A DNA stretch of 42,936 nt, from NCBI GenBank assembly GCA_947460365.1, contig CANHJH010000002.1, positions 1 through 42,936 of the forward strand. The letters are read 5' to 3'. This document shows, in pieces, positions 8,219-16,781 of the stretch (position 1 is its first letter; the number at the start of each line of letters is the position of its first letter). This DNA comes from Sphingobacteriia bacterium (GTDB lineage: Bacteria > Bacteroidota > Bacteroidia > Chitinophagales > Chitinophagaceae). The notes beneath the pieces are model-generated. The model was not told the origin of the DNA. It worked only from the letters and a program-made list of their open reading frames with translations, and made no database searches. The translations under genes and the position numbers were made by a program.

Positions 8219-9619
8219 ATGGGAAAAACATTATTTGACAAGATTTGGGATAAACACGTTGTAGAAAAAATACAAGACGGGCCTTCAGTAGTGTACATCG
8301 ACAATCATTTTATACATGAAGTTACCAGCCCGCAAGCTTTTAAAGGCATTGAGCAGCGTGGCGAGCAATTGTTTCGTCCTAAACAAACAGTTGCAACAGC
8401 CGATCACAACGTACCTACTTTAAATCAGCACTTACCTATAAAAGATGAATTATCGAGAATGCAGGTGGAGCAGCTGATTAATAATTGCGAAAAACATGGC
8501 GTTGAATTATATGGCTTAGGTCATCCTTACCAGGGTATTGTACACGTAATTGGACCGGAGTTGGGTATTACTCAACCGGGCATGACGATTGTATGTGGCG
8601 ATAGCCATACTTCTACACATGGTGCTTTTGGTACGATCGCATTTGGCATTGGTACCAGTGAGGTAGAGATGGTATTTGCCTCACAGTGTGTATTGCAAAC
8701 CAAGCCTAAAACCATGCGCATCAATATAGAAGGCGCATTAAATAAGGGCGTTGTATCGAAAGATATTATTCTGTACATCATCGCAAAAATTTCTGCAAGC
8801 GGTGCAACCGGTTATTTTGTGGAATATGCAGGCAGTACTATTCGTGCATTATCGATGGAAGCCAGAATGACCATTTGTAATATGAGTATCGAAATGGGTG
8901 CCCGTGGTGGCATGATTGCGCCCGATGAAATAACATACAGTTATATGAAGGGCCGAGCGTATGCACCAAAAGGCGGAGAGTGGGATAAGAAGAAAGCGCA
9001 ATGGGAACAATTGTATACAGATGCAGATGCGCAGTTTGATATGGAAATTAATATCAATGCTGCCGATATTCAACCGATGATTACATATGGCACCAATCCG
9101 GGTTTAGGTATTGCAGTAAATGCACATATACCTGTTGTACAATCAATTACCGAAGAAGGCGAAAAGAAAACAATTGAAAAAGCATTGCAATACATGGGTT
9201 TAGAAAGTGGCCAATCGTTGATTGGTATGCCCATTCAACATGTGTTTATCGGAAGCTGTACCAATTCAAGAATCGAAGATTTACGTGAAGTAGCGGCTTT
9301 GGTAAAAGGTAAAAAGAAAAGCGATAAAGTGCAGGTTATGATCGTACCCGGCTCACAGCAAGTAGCCAAGCAGGTGAATGCAGAAGGGCTCGATCGAATT
9401 TTTGCAGAAGCAGGATTTCAAATTCGTCAGGCAGGATGTAGTGCATGTTTAGGCATGAATGAAGATAAAATTCCTGCGGGTGAATATTGCATCAGTACCA
9501 GCAACAGGAACTTTGAAGGCCGTCAGGGTGCAGGCGCAAGAACATTGTTGGCTAGCCCGTTAACAGCAGCAGCTGCTGCACTTACAGGTGTAGTAACCGA
9601 TGTTAGAGAAATTATGTAG
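8219..9619 (+). CDS. leuC: 3-isopropylmalate dehydratase large subunit
   Basis: Aconitase-family subunit that with LeuD isomerises 2- to 3-isopropylmalate in leucine synthesis. The three cysteines holding the [4Fe-4S] cluster are present: Cys347 in [13 protein letters not shown] and Cys407/Cys410 in [10 protein letters not shown]. Substrate-site signatures ADHNVPT (residues 61-67) and [13 protein letters not shown] (126-138) are intact. At 466 residues it is the normal bacterial length. The ATG at 8219 opens directly on [14 protein letters not shown]. It lies 65 bases after leuA, with the palindromic repeat in the gap, and 50 bases before leuD. Confidence 0.97.
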   Translation: MGKTLFDKIWDKHVVEKIQDGPSVVYIDNHFIHEVTSPQAFKGIEQRGEQLFRPKQTVATADHNVPTLNQHLPIKDELSRMQVEQLINNCEKHGVELYGLGHPYQGIVHVIGPELGITQPGMTIVCGDSHTSTHGAFGTIAFGIGTSEVEMVFASQCVLQTKPKTMRINIEGALNKGVVSKDIILYIIAKISASGATGYFVEYAGSTIRALSMEARMTICNMSIEMGARGGMIAPDEITYSYMKGRAYAPKGGEWDKKKAQWEQLYTDADAQFDMEININAADIQPMITYGTNPGLGIAVNAHIPVVQSITEEGEKKTIEKALQYMGLESGQSLIGMPIQHVFIGSCTNSRIEDLREVAALVKGKKKSDKVQVMIVPGSQQVAKQVNAEGLDRIFAEAGFQIRQAGCSACLGMNEDKIPAGEYCISTSNRNFEGRQGAGARTLLASPLTAAAAALTGVVTDVREIM

Positions 9620-9669
9620 TTAAAACAATTGAACTCAATTTAAAATTTACTATCAATCAGATTAAATAT

Positions 9670-10254
9670 ATGAAGGCGTTACAAAAAATAAATAGTCGTT
9701 TTGTTCCATTGCCAATAGAAAATGTTGACACTGATCAAATCATTCCGGCACGTTTTTTAAAAGCAACAACGCGCGACGGATTTGGTAAAAACCTTTTTCG
9801 TGATTGGCGTTATGAGAACAATGATGAATCGAAACCAAAGGCAGATTTTGTATTGAATCAAACTCAATACAGTGGCGAAATTTTAGTGGCAGGTAAAAAC
9901 TTTGGTTGTGGATCATCTAGAGAGCATGCTGCCTGGTCTATATTAGATTATGGATTTTTTGCAGTAGTGTCGAGTTTTTTTGCCGACATCTTTAAAAACA
10001 ATGCGTTGAACAATGGCGTGTTGCCGGTTACCGTATCGGAAGGTTTCTTGCAAAAAATATTTCAACAGGGAAATGAATCAACATTAAGCATTGATGTAGC
10101 TGCGCAAACAATTACCATCGACGCAACGGGTGATACAGAAAATTTTGAGTTGAATCCGTACAAAAAAACATGCTTACTCAATGGCTACGATGATATTGAT
10201 TTTCTGTTGAGTAAAAGAGAAACGATTGCACAATTTGAAAAAGAAAAAGTTTAG
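9670..10254 (+). CDS. leuD: 3-isopropylmalate dehydratase small subunit
   Basis: Small swivel-domain partner of LeuC. The family signatures are complete: [14 protein letters not shown] near residues 18-31 and [15 protein letters not shown], with the Ser-Arg loop that contacts the substrate. The 194-residue length is standard. It starts at ATG 9670 and ends 3 bases before the leuB ATG, so leuD and leuB are probably translationally coupled. Confidence 0.97.
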   Translation: MKALQKINSRFVPLPIENVDTDQIIPARFLKATTRDGFGKNLFRDWRYENNDESKPKADFVLNQTQYSGEILVAGKNFGCGSSREHAAWSILDYGFFAVVSSFFADIFKNNALNNGVLPVTVSEGFLQKIFQQGNESTLSIDVAAQTITIDATGDTENFELNPYKKTCLLNGYDDIDFLLSKRETIAQFEKEKV

Positions 10255-10257
10255 AAT

Positions 10258-11370
10258 ATGGATAAGAAAATTGCAGTGATAAATGGTGATGGTATTGGAC
10301 CGGAAGTAACCGCTCAATCAATAAAAGTATTGAATGCAGTTGCACAAGAGTTTAACCATAGTTTTAGTTATACCAATGTATTAATGGGAGCCGATGCGAT
10401 CGATAAAACAGGCAATCCCTTACCGGATGAAACATTAGATATTTGTAAACAAAGTGATGCGATTTTATTTGGCGCAATTGGTCACCCGAAGTATGACAAT
10501 GACCCAACGGCTAAAGTAAGGCCTGAACAAGGTTTGTTGAAATTGCGCAAAGAACTACAATTGTTTGCCAATATCCGACCTATTAATACCTATCCTTCTT
10601 TACAACATTTGTCTCCTTTAAAAAGCAAACAATTAGAAGGAGTAGACTTTATTATTTTCAGAGAGTTAACCGGAGGTATTTATTTTGGAAAGCGCACATT
10701 GAATGAAGAGCAAACATATGCAACTGATGAGTGTGCCTATAGTGCAGAAGAAATAGAAAGAGTAGCCAAGCAGGCATTTCAATATGCACAAACCAGAAGA
10801 AAAAAACTAACCTTAATAGATAAGGCGAATGTATTAGAAACTTCCCGCTTATGGCGTAAAGTAGTACAAACTTTATCGGCACAGTTTCCGGATGTAGCGG
10901 TAGATTATATGTTTGTAGATAATGCAGCGATGCAGATTATTATTAACCCGGCACAATTTGATGTAGTACTTACGGAGAACATGTTTGGTGATATCATTAG
11001 TGATGAAGCCAGTGTATTAAGTGGGTCATTAGGATTATTGCCTTCTGCATCTGTAGGAAATGGTGCGGCATTATTTGAGCCAATACATGGTTCTTATCCG
11101 CAAGCTGCCGGAAAAGATATAGCTAATCCATTGGGTTCTATTTTATCTTCTGCAATGATGTTGGATCATTTTGGCATGTATACTGAAGCAAAAATAGTTC
11201 GTGAAGCAGTTAATTGGACGCTGACACACAGTTTTGTTTCTAAGGACATTGATCCGATTAACAACTATGGTACCAATGCTATTGGTGACCTCATTGCAGA
11301 TTATGTAAAGAAGCATGCAAAAACAGGCGTACCCGAAAGTGGCGAATCGCATGCATCTACTATTATTTAA
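10258..11370 (+). CDS. leuB: 3-isopropylmalate dehydrogenase
   Basis: NAD-dependent oxidative decarboxylase that converts 3-isopropylmalate to 4-methyl-2-oxopentanoate. Signatures: GDGIGPEVT at the N-terminus, FRELTGGIYFG, DKANVLETSRLWR (the substrate lysine/asparagine region) and the metal-binding TENMFGDIISDEAS, followed by GSLGLLPSAS and the NAD loop EPIHGSYPQAAGKDIANP. The protein is 370 residues, slightly longer than usual because of a C-terminal tail (HAKTGVPESGESHASTII). It is the last leu gene; the 320 bases after it carry the ilv attenuator. Confidence 0.97.
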   Translation: MDKKIAVINGDGIGPEVTAQSIKVLNAVAQEFNHSFSYTNVLMGADAIDKTGNPLPDETLDICKQSDAILFGAIGHPKYDNDPTAKVRPEQGLLKLRKELQLFANIRPINTYPSLQHLSPLKSKQLEGVDFIIFRELTGGIYFGKRTLNEEQTYATDECAYSAEEIERVAKQAFQYAQTRRKKLTLIDKANVLETSRLWRKVVQTLSAQFPDVAVDYMFVDNAAMQIIINPAQFDVVLTENMFGDIISDEASVLSGSLGLLPSASVGNGAALFEPIHGSYPQAAGKDIANPLGSILSSAMMLDHFGMYTEAKIVREAVNWTLTHSFVSKDIDPINNYGTNAIGDLIADYVKKHAKTGVPESGESHASTII

Positions 11371-11407
11371 TACAAACAGTTGTAAGTATTAAATCGTAAA
11401 AAAGTTC

Positions 11408-11438
11408 TTTGTGAAATAAATAGACTGGCTTACCTTTA
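11408..11438 (+). promoter_or_regulatory. Candidate promoter of the ilv-thr operon
   Basis: TTTG at 11408-11411 and TACCTTTA at 11431-11438 match the Bacteroidota -33/-7 pattern (TTTG, about 19 bases, TAnnTTTG; last G replaced by A). The spacer is 19 bases. Transcription would begin around 11443-11446, about 10 bases before the leader-peptide ATG. This placement, right in front of a leader ORF and terminator, supports it. Confidence 0.5.
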
Positions 11439-11455
11439 TACAGAAGCAACATGCT

Positions 11456-11554
11456 ATGTATAAAAAAGGAAACAATATCATCACTACAATTATGGCAATA
11501 ATTATTGTCATGGTGATTATTATTATTCCGGTAATGCAAGGGGATGTACTTTAG
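11456..11554 (+). CDS. Ile/Val-rich leader peptide of the ilv operon
   Basis: A 32-codon frame (ATG 11456 to TAG 11552-11554), too short for most gene finders. Of its 32 codons 10 are Ile, 4 Val, 2 Thr and 1 Leu. They include an ATA-ATT-ATT run and four successive ATT codons before a Pro (residues 15-26 read IIIVMVIIIIPV with the intervening codons). E. coli IlvL is also 32 residues and likewise has a dense Val/Ile run ending in IIIP. The position (after a promoter, before a strong terminator, upstream of ilvE) and the RNA pairing described in the next entries indicate ribosome-mediated attenuation: stalling when Ile- or Val-tRNA is scarce. An alternative ATG at 11451 in another frame opens only a 16-codon peptide without this composition. 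A tiny single-pass membrane protein is the other possibility, since the same residues are hydrophobic. Confidence 0.8.
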   Translation: MYKKGNNIITTIMAIIIVMVIIIIPVMQGDVL

Positions 11555-11585
11555 TAAGTAAATAACAACTTAAAATACAAGCCCC
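11540..11585 (+). promoter_or_regulatory. Predicted antiterminator of the ilv attenuator
   Basis: GGGG at 11540-11543 can pair with CCCC at 11582-11585, TGTA (11545-11548) with TACA (11576-11579), and TTTA (11550-11553) with TAAA (11571-11574). This makes 12 base pairs interrupted by a 1x2 and a 1x1 internal loop. The 5' arm covers the last five codons of the leader ORF including its stop, and the 3' arm shares CCCC with the terminator. A ribosome stalled at the Ile run would leave 11540-11554 free, so the antiterminator forms; a ribosome at the stop codon would cover it, so the terminator forms. Predicted by hand pairing only. Confidence 0.65.
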
Positions 11586-11610
11586 GCCTAAATCGCGGGG
11601 CTTTTTGTTT
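11579..11610 (+). terminator. Attenuator terminator upstream of ilvE
   Basis: AAGCCCCGC (11579-11587) pairs with GCGGGGCTT (11595-11603): 9 base pairs, mostly G-C, with a 7-base loop and a TTTTTGTTTT tail. It lies 24 bases after the leader stop and 80 bases before ilvE, so it would terminate transcription before the operon unless prevented. Confidence 0.9.
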
Positions 11611-11690
11611 TACTGGTAATTTGCTTGTTTCAACAAAGGTTTACTGAAAAAACAGTAACCGCAACAAATAAAATCAATAAATAATAACAC

Positions 11691-12566
11691 ATGAACTATT
11701 ATAACAACGATACCATAATATATCATAATGGAAAATTGGTAAAAGCAGCAGAAGAAAAAATTGATTTGTACAGCCAATCTTTACATTATGGACTTTCTGT
11801 GTTCGAGGGTGTTCGTTCTTATAAAACAGCATCAGGTGAAACTAAAATCTTTAAACCTGTGGAGCATTATGAGCGGTTGAAGATTTCTGCTGAAACGGTG
11901 AACCTGCCATACAATTACAATACGCAAGCATTAATTGATGCGACTTATGAAGTGTTGAAGTTAAATAATTTGCAAGATGCATATATACGCCCTGTTGTAT
12001 ACGCCCCTGCAAACATGAGTTTTGCTCCAAATACCGAATCATACATATTTATACAAGCTTGGGAAATGGCGCCTTTTTTAGGAGAAAAGTTGTTGCGCAT
12101 CATGACTTCTTCCTTTCAAAGACCTAATCCTAAAGCCTTTAAAATGCATGCTAAAGTTGCGGGACACTATGTGAACTCTATTTTAGCCAGTCAGGAAGCC
12201 AAAGCAAAGGGATTTGATGAAGCCTTGTTATTAGACATTAATGACAACATTGCGGAAGGACCCGGTTCTAACATCTTCTTCGAAAAAGATGGTGTGCTGC
12301 ATACACCCAAACCCGGTTATATACTTTCAGGAATTACCAGAGCAACCGTTTTTGAAATTTGTACAAAATTAAATATTCCAATTGTTGAAGGTGCTTATAC
12401 CATTGAACAATTAAAACAAGCCGATTCGGTTTTCTTTTGTGGTACTGCCGCAGAAGTAATTGGTTGGGAATCGATAGATGATACGATTTTTCCTAAACCA
12501 TGGAAGGAATCATTAGGAGCTAAAATTCAGGAAGCCTATCAAAACCTGGTACACGAAAAAAATTAA
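11691..12566 (+). CDS. ilvE: Branched-chain amino-acid aminotransferase
   Basis: PLP enzyme of fold type IV that performs the last transamination to Ile, Val and Leu. The catalytic lysine is Lys155 (KMHAKVAGHYVN). Other signatures are LHYGLSVFEGVRSY near residues 31-44, IRPVVYAPANMSF, DEALLLD...IAEGPGSNIFFEK, and the phosphate-cup SGITRATVFEI. The 291-residue length is standard. It is the first structural gene after the attenuator, and ilvD starts 28 bases after its stop. Confidence 0.93.
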   Translation: MNYYNNDTIIYHNGKLVKAAEEKIDLYSQSLHYGLSVFEGVRSYKTASGETKIFKPVEHYERLKISAETVNLPYNYNTQALIDATYEVLKLNNLQDAYIRPVVYAPANMSFAPNTESYIFIQAWEMAPFLGEKLLRIMTSSFQRPNPKAFKMHAKVAGHYVNSILASQEAKAKGFDEALLLDINDNIAEGPGSNIFFEKDGVLHTPKPGYILSGITRATVFEICTKLNIPIVEGAYTIEQLKQADSVFFCGTAAEVIGWESIDDTIFPKPWKESLGAKIQEAYQNLVHEKN

Positions 12567-12594
12567 ATTAATAAAGTAGAAAGCATTTAACATC

Positions 12595-14274
12595 ATGGAA
12601 TTAAATAAATATAGCAAATCAATTACGCAAGATCCTACACAACCTGCAGCACAAGCTATGTTGTATGGCATTGGTTTAACGGAAGAAGATTTAAAAAAAG
12701 CACAAGTAGGTGTGGTGAGCATGGGTTACGATGGCAATACTTGTAATATGCATTTAAATGATTTAGCCAAAGTAGTGAAGCAAGGTGTTTGGAACAATGA
12801 CATGGTTGGTTTAATATTTAATACCATTGGTGTAAGTGATGGCATGAGCAACGGTTTGCCGGGTATGCGTTACTCATTGGTAAGCCGTGATGTTATTGCC
12901 GATTCTATTGAAGCAGTTTGCGGAGCACAGTGTTACGACTCGTTGATTGCTATTCCGGGTTGCGATAAAAACATGCCGGGTTCTATTATTGCCATGGGCA
13001 GATTAAATCGTCCATCTATTATGGTATATGGTGGAACCATTGCTCCCGGACATTATAAGGGTCAAGACTTAAATATCATTTCTGCATTTGAAGCATTGGG
13101 TCAAAAAATGGCCGGGCAATTGGACGAAGCTGATTTTAAGGGAATTATACAACATGCTTGTCCGGGTGCCGGAGCTTGCGGTGGCATGTACACTGCCAAT
13201 ACCATGGCATCTGCTATTGAAGCAATGGGTATGAGTTTGCCTTATTCTTCTTCTAATCCTGCATTAAGTGAAGAAAAGCAAAAAGAATGTATTGAAGCAG
13301 GAAAGGCTATTAAATTATTGATGGAGAAAAACATTCTTCCACGAGATATTATGACACGCAAAGCATTTGAAAATGCTATTACGTTAATTATGGTTTTGGG
13401 TGGAAGCACTAATGCTGTATTGCATTTGATAGCCATGGCCAGAAGCGTGGATATTCCTTTAACACAAGACGATTTTCAGGCAATCAGCGATAAGATTCCG
13501 GTATTAGCAGATTTTAAACCAAGCGGAAAATATTTAATGCAAGACGCACACCAATATGGTGGAGTACCTGCGGTGATGAAGTATTTGTTGAGTAAAGGTT
13601 TATTGCATGGCGATTGTATAACTGTAACAGGAAAAACGATTGCAGAAAATTTAGTGGATGTACCGGATCTAGATTTCGATCAACAAAAAATAATTTATCC
13701 TTTAGAAAATCCATTGAAAGCAACCGGACACTTGCAAATATTATATGGCAATTTAGCTTCGGGTGGAAGTGTTGCAAAAATTTCAGGAAAAGAAGGCGAA
13801 TTATTTGAAGGGCCAGCAAGAGTATTTGATGGTGAACAAGAATTGATAGCCGGAATAAATTCGGGAAGAATTAAAGCCGGTAATGTAATAGTGATAAGAA
13901 ATGTGGGACCTGTTGGCGCACCCGGAATGCCTGAAATGTTGAAACCTACTTCTGCCATTATTGGTGCGGGATTGGGTAAATCAGTTGCCTTAATTACCGA
14001 TGGAAGATTTAGTGGCGGCACACATGGTTTTGTGGTAGGACATATTACTCCTGAAGCAGTAAAGGGTGGATTAATTGGTTTAGTTGAAGATGATGACATC
14101 ATTGAATTAAATGTGGCTACTAAAAAAATGACGTTAAAAGTAAGTGAGGAGGTAATTGCAGAAAGAAGAGCTAAATGGGTAAAGCCGGCTCCAAAAGCAA
14201 CAAAAGGATTATTGTTTAAATATGCGCAGTGTGTAAAAGATGCATCTGAAGGATGTGTTACAGATGAAGCATAA
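12595..14274 (+). CDS. ilvD: Dihydroxy-acid dehydratase
   Basis: Iron-sulfur dehydratase that makes 2-oxoisovalerate and 2-oxo-3-methylvalerate, precursors of Val/Leu and Ile. The cluster ligands are visible: Cys50 in [10 protein letters not shown], Cys123 in [10 protein letters not shown] and Cys195 in [16 protein letters not shown]. The [14 protein letters not shown] motif near the C-terminus is intact. The 559-residue length is typical of the IlvD branch. It lies 28 bases after ilvE and 52 before ilvB, in the same operon. Confidence 0.96.
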   Translation: MELNKYSKSITQDPTQPAAQAMLYGIGLTEEDLKKAQVGVVSMGYDGNTCNMHLNDLAKVVKQGVWNNDMVGLIFNTIGVSDGMSNGLPGMRYSLVSRDVIADSIEAVCGAQCYDSLIAIPGCDKNMPGSIIAMGRLNRPSIMVYGGTIAPGHYKGQDLNIISAFEALGQKMAGQLDEADFKGIIQHACPGAGACGGMYTANTMASAIEAMGMSLPYSSSNPALSEEKQKECIEAGKAIKLLMEKNILPRDIMTRKAFENAITLIMVLGGSTNAVLHLIAMARSVDIPLTQDDFQAISDKIPVLADFKPSGKYLMQDAHQYGGVPAVMKYLLSKGLLHGDCITVTGKTIAENLVDVPDLDFDQQKIIYPLENPLKATGHLQILYGNLASGGSVAKISGKEGELFEGPARVFDGEQELIAGINSGRIKAGNVIVIRNVGPVGAPGMPEMLKPTSAIIGAGLGKSVALITDGRFSGGTHGFVVGHITPEAVKGGLIGLVEDDDIIELNVATKKMTLKVSEEVIAERRAKWVKPAPKATKGLLFKYAQCVKDASEGCVTDEA

Positions 14275-14326
14275 AAGAAGTACGAACATAAAGATTACTA
14301 AATCATAAGATTATAAAATAAATTGT

Positions 14327-16096
14327 ATGAGTACAATTGAACAAAAAACATCAACAGCTGCTACCAATAACAACAGTGAAATTTTAAAAGATTCATTGGC
14401 AGGTACAGTAGAGCTAACCGGTTCACAGGCGGTGTTAGAAGCCTTTATTGCGGAAGGCGTTGATACCGTGTTTGGATATCCAGGCGGTGCAATTATGCCC
14501 ATATACGATGCATTGTATGATTACAATGATCGTTTAAAACACATATTGGTTCGTCATGAACAAGGCGGTATACATGCCGGTCAGGGTTATGCGCGCAGCA
14601 GCGGAAAGGTGGGTGTTGTATTTGCTACCAGTGGACCGGGCGCAACCAATTTGGTAACAGGTTTGGCTGATGCTATGATAGATAGTACTCCTTTAGTATG
14701 TGTAACGGGTCAGGTATTTGCACACTTGTTAGGTACCGATGCCTTTCAGGAGACGGATGTGATAAATATTACTACACCAGTTACTAAATGGAACTATCAG
14801 GTAACTGATGCCAATGAAATTCCACATGTATTAGCCAAAGCATTTTATATTGCAGGCACCGGTCGACCGGGCCCTGTGTTGATAGATATTACCAAGAATG
14901 CCCAGATTCAAAAAATAGATTACAAAGGCTATGAGAAGTGCACGCACATTAGAAGTTATAGACCTAAACCAATTGTAAGAAAGTCGTACGTTGAACAAGC
15001 AGCGCAATTAATTAATGCGGCTAAGAAACCATTTGTGTTATTTGGTCAGGGTATTATTTTAGGAAAAGCAGAAAAAGAATTCAAGGCGTTTATTGAGAAA
15101 GGCGGATTGCCATCGGCCTGGACGCTTTTAGGATTAAGCGCTTTACCTACCGATCATCCATTAAATGTAGGCATGTTGGGCATGCATGGAAACTATGGCC
15201 CCAACGTACTTACTAATGAGTGTGATGTTTTAATTGCAGTAGGTATGCGATTTGATGATAGGGTTACCGGCAGATTAGATAAATATGCAAAGCAGGCTAA
15301 AGTAGTACACTTAGATATTGATCCGGCAGAGATCGATAAAAATGTAAAAGCCGAAGTGCCTGTTTGGGGAGATTGTAAAGAAACTTTACCCCTGCTTACC
15401 AAACTCATAGAAGAGAAAAAACACACTGAATGGTTGGCTAAGTTTAATGAATATACCCGTGAAGAAAATGAAGTGGTTATTCAACACGAACTTCATCCTA
15501 CCACAGCGGTATTAACCATGGGTGAAGTAATCGATAGCTTAAATGAGTTAACCAATGGCAATGCAATTATAGTAACCGATGTAGGTCAACATCAAATGGT
15601 AGCTTGTCGTTACGCAAAGTTTAATCAATCTAAAAGTAATGTAACATCGGGCGGATTGGGTACAATGGGTTTTGGACTACCCGCTGCAATTGGTGCAAAA
15701 TTTGGAGCTCCGGAAAGAACAGTAGTTGCTGTAATTGGTGATGGAGGTTTTCAAATGACCTTGCAAGAGTTGGGCACGATCATGCAAACCGGTTTAGATG
15801 TTAAGATATTAATTCTGAATAATCAATTCTTAGGAATGGTTCGTCAGTGGCAGCAACTGTTTAATGATAAACGATATTCGTTTGTAGACATACAAAGTCC
15901 TGATTATGTTCAGTTAGTAAAAGCATATGGCATCGAAGGAAATAGAATCGATGAAAGATCAGCCATTAAATCTGCTTTAGCAACCATGTTAAATCATAAA
16001 GGTTCTTACTTGTTGGAAGTAATGGTAGGCAAAGAAAACAATGTATTCCCAATGGTACCGCAAGGTTGCAGTGTATCAGAAATCAGATTAAAATAG
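14327..16096 (+). CDS. ilvB: Acetolactate synthase, large (catalytic) subunit
   Basis: TPP-dependent enzyme making acetolactate or acetohydroxybutyrate from pyruvate. The catalytic Glu is Glu78 in RHEQGGIHAGQGYARSSG; the TPP/Mg motif GDGGFQMTLQELGT...LNN spans about residues 471-500. The FAD-linked middle domain (MLGMHGNYGPNV...GMRFDDRVTGR) is also present, as expected for the anabolic AHAS. The first 30 residues before TGSQAVLEAF are a low-conservation extension rich in Thr/Asn. The length is 589 residues. The stop is followed after 7 bases by ilvN. Confidence 0.96.
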   Translation: MSTIEQKTSTAATNNNSEILKDSLAGTVELTGSQAVLEAFIAEGVDTVFGYPGGAIMPIYDALYDYNDRLKHILVRHEQGGIHAGQGYARSSGKVGVVFATSGPGATNLVTGLADAMIDSTPLVCVTGQVFAHLLGTDAFQETDVINITTPVTKWNYQVTDANEIPHVLAKAFYIAGTGRPGPVLIDITKNAQIQKIDYKGYEKCTHIRSYRPKPIVRKSYVEQAAQLINAAKKPFVLFGQGIILGKAEKEFKAFIEKGGLPSAWTLLGLSALPTDHPLNVGMLGMHGNYGPNVLTNECDVLIAVGMRFDDRVTGRLDKYAKQAKVVHLDIDPAEIDKNVKAEVPVWGDCKETLPLLTKLIEEKKHTEWLAKFNEYTREENEVVIQHELHPTTAVLTMGEVIDSLNELTNGNAIIVTDVGQHQMVACRYAKFNQSKSNVTSGGLGTMGFGLPAAIGAKFGAPERTVVAVIGDGGFQMTLQELGTIMQTGLDVKILILNNQFLGMVRQWQQLFNDKRYSFVDIQSPDYVQLVKAYGIEGNRIDERSAIKSALATMLNHKGSYLLEVMVGKENNVFPMVPQGCSVSEIRLK

Positions 16097-16103
16097 CCAA
16101 AAA

Positions 16104-16691
16104 ATGAAATCAGAATATACCATCACCGTTTATACCGAAAATCAGGTAGGTCTGTTAAACCGAATTGCCATTATTTTCTCTCGCAGAAAAATAAATGTAG
16201 AAAGCCTTAATGTATCACCATCAGAAGTAGAAGGCATTCATCGATTTACCATTGTAATTAATGAAACAGAAGAAGTGGTAAGAAAACTTTGTCGTCAGAT
16301 TGAACGACAGGTAGAAGTATTGAAAGCTTATTACAATACCAATGAAGAAATTATTTGGCAGGAAATGGCATTGTATAAAGTGCCTACGGATGAAGTAGCG
16401 GAAAAAATGAAAGTAGAAAGATTGTTGCGTGAGCATGGTGCAAGAGCGGTAGTGATCAGAAAAGATTATACCATTTTTGAAACTACGGGACAAAGAGAAG
16501 AAACAGATAAGTTGGTAAAAGTATTAGAACCTTTTGGTTTGATAGAATTTGTTAGAAGTGCAAGAGTAGCAATTATTAAGGCAAGTAAAGGGTTTCACGA
16601 GAAGTTGAAAGAGTTTGAAGAGGGTGAGCCTTCAGAGGAATTGGCAGAAAACGAATTCTTAGATAAAGGACAAAGTGTATTTACCATGTAG
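16104..16691 (+). CDS. ilvN: Acetolactate synthase, small (regulatory) subunit
   Basis: ACT-domain subunit that activates IlvB and confers valine feedback inhibition. The N-terminal ACT domain is plain: YTITVYTENQVGLLNRIAI, then INVESLNVSPSE around residues 4-40. The central ALYKVPT and the downstream ACT-like part (LLREHGARAVVIRKDYTIFE, TGQREETDKLVKVLEPFGLIEFVRSARVAI) follow. At 195 residues it is longer than the usual 160-170, owing to an acidic tail rich in Glu (about residues 170-195). The TAG stop lies inside a GTAGAGACG-type palindrome, suggesting the repeat inserted at or overlaps the gene's end. Confidence 0.95.
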   Translation: MKSEYTITVYTENQVGLLNRIAIIFSRRKINVESLNVSPSEVEGIHRFTIVINETEEVVRKLCRQIERQVEVLKAYYNTNEEIIWQEMALYKVPTDEVAEKMKVERLLREHGARAVVIRKDYTIFETTGQREETDKLVKVLEPFGLIEFVRSARVAIIKASKGFHEKLKEFEEGEPSEELAENEFLDKGQSVFTM

Positions 16692-16713
16692 AGACGACAT
16701 GCTGTCGTCTTTT
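16688..16713 (+). repeat. GTAGAGACG-type palindromic repeat overlapping the ilvN stop
   Basis: GTAGAGACGAC, a 5-base loop and GTCGTCTTTT: 7 base pairs (AGACGAC 16692-16698 with GTCGTCT 16704-16710) and a short T tail. The TAG stop of ilvN is the TAG within GTAGAGACG. Sister of the copy at 8157-8183. Confidence 0.55.
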
Positions 16714-16781
16714 AAATTCAACATTCAACAAAGACCCTAACACGGTTAAATATTTATAACAAAACAAACAATCAATAAACA

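Noticed and set aside
11367-11392. TTAATAC...GTATTAA hairpin after leuB as a terminator
   Set aside because: The 7-base-pair stem is A-T rich and no T-run follows, so it is not a convincing intrinsic terminator.
11451-11501. An ATG at 11451 opening a 16-codon peptide in another frame from the leader peptide
   Set aside because: It lacks the Ile/Val run, ends long before the antiterminator, and the ATG five bases downstream fits better.
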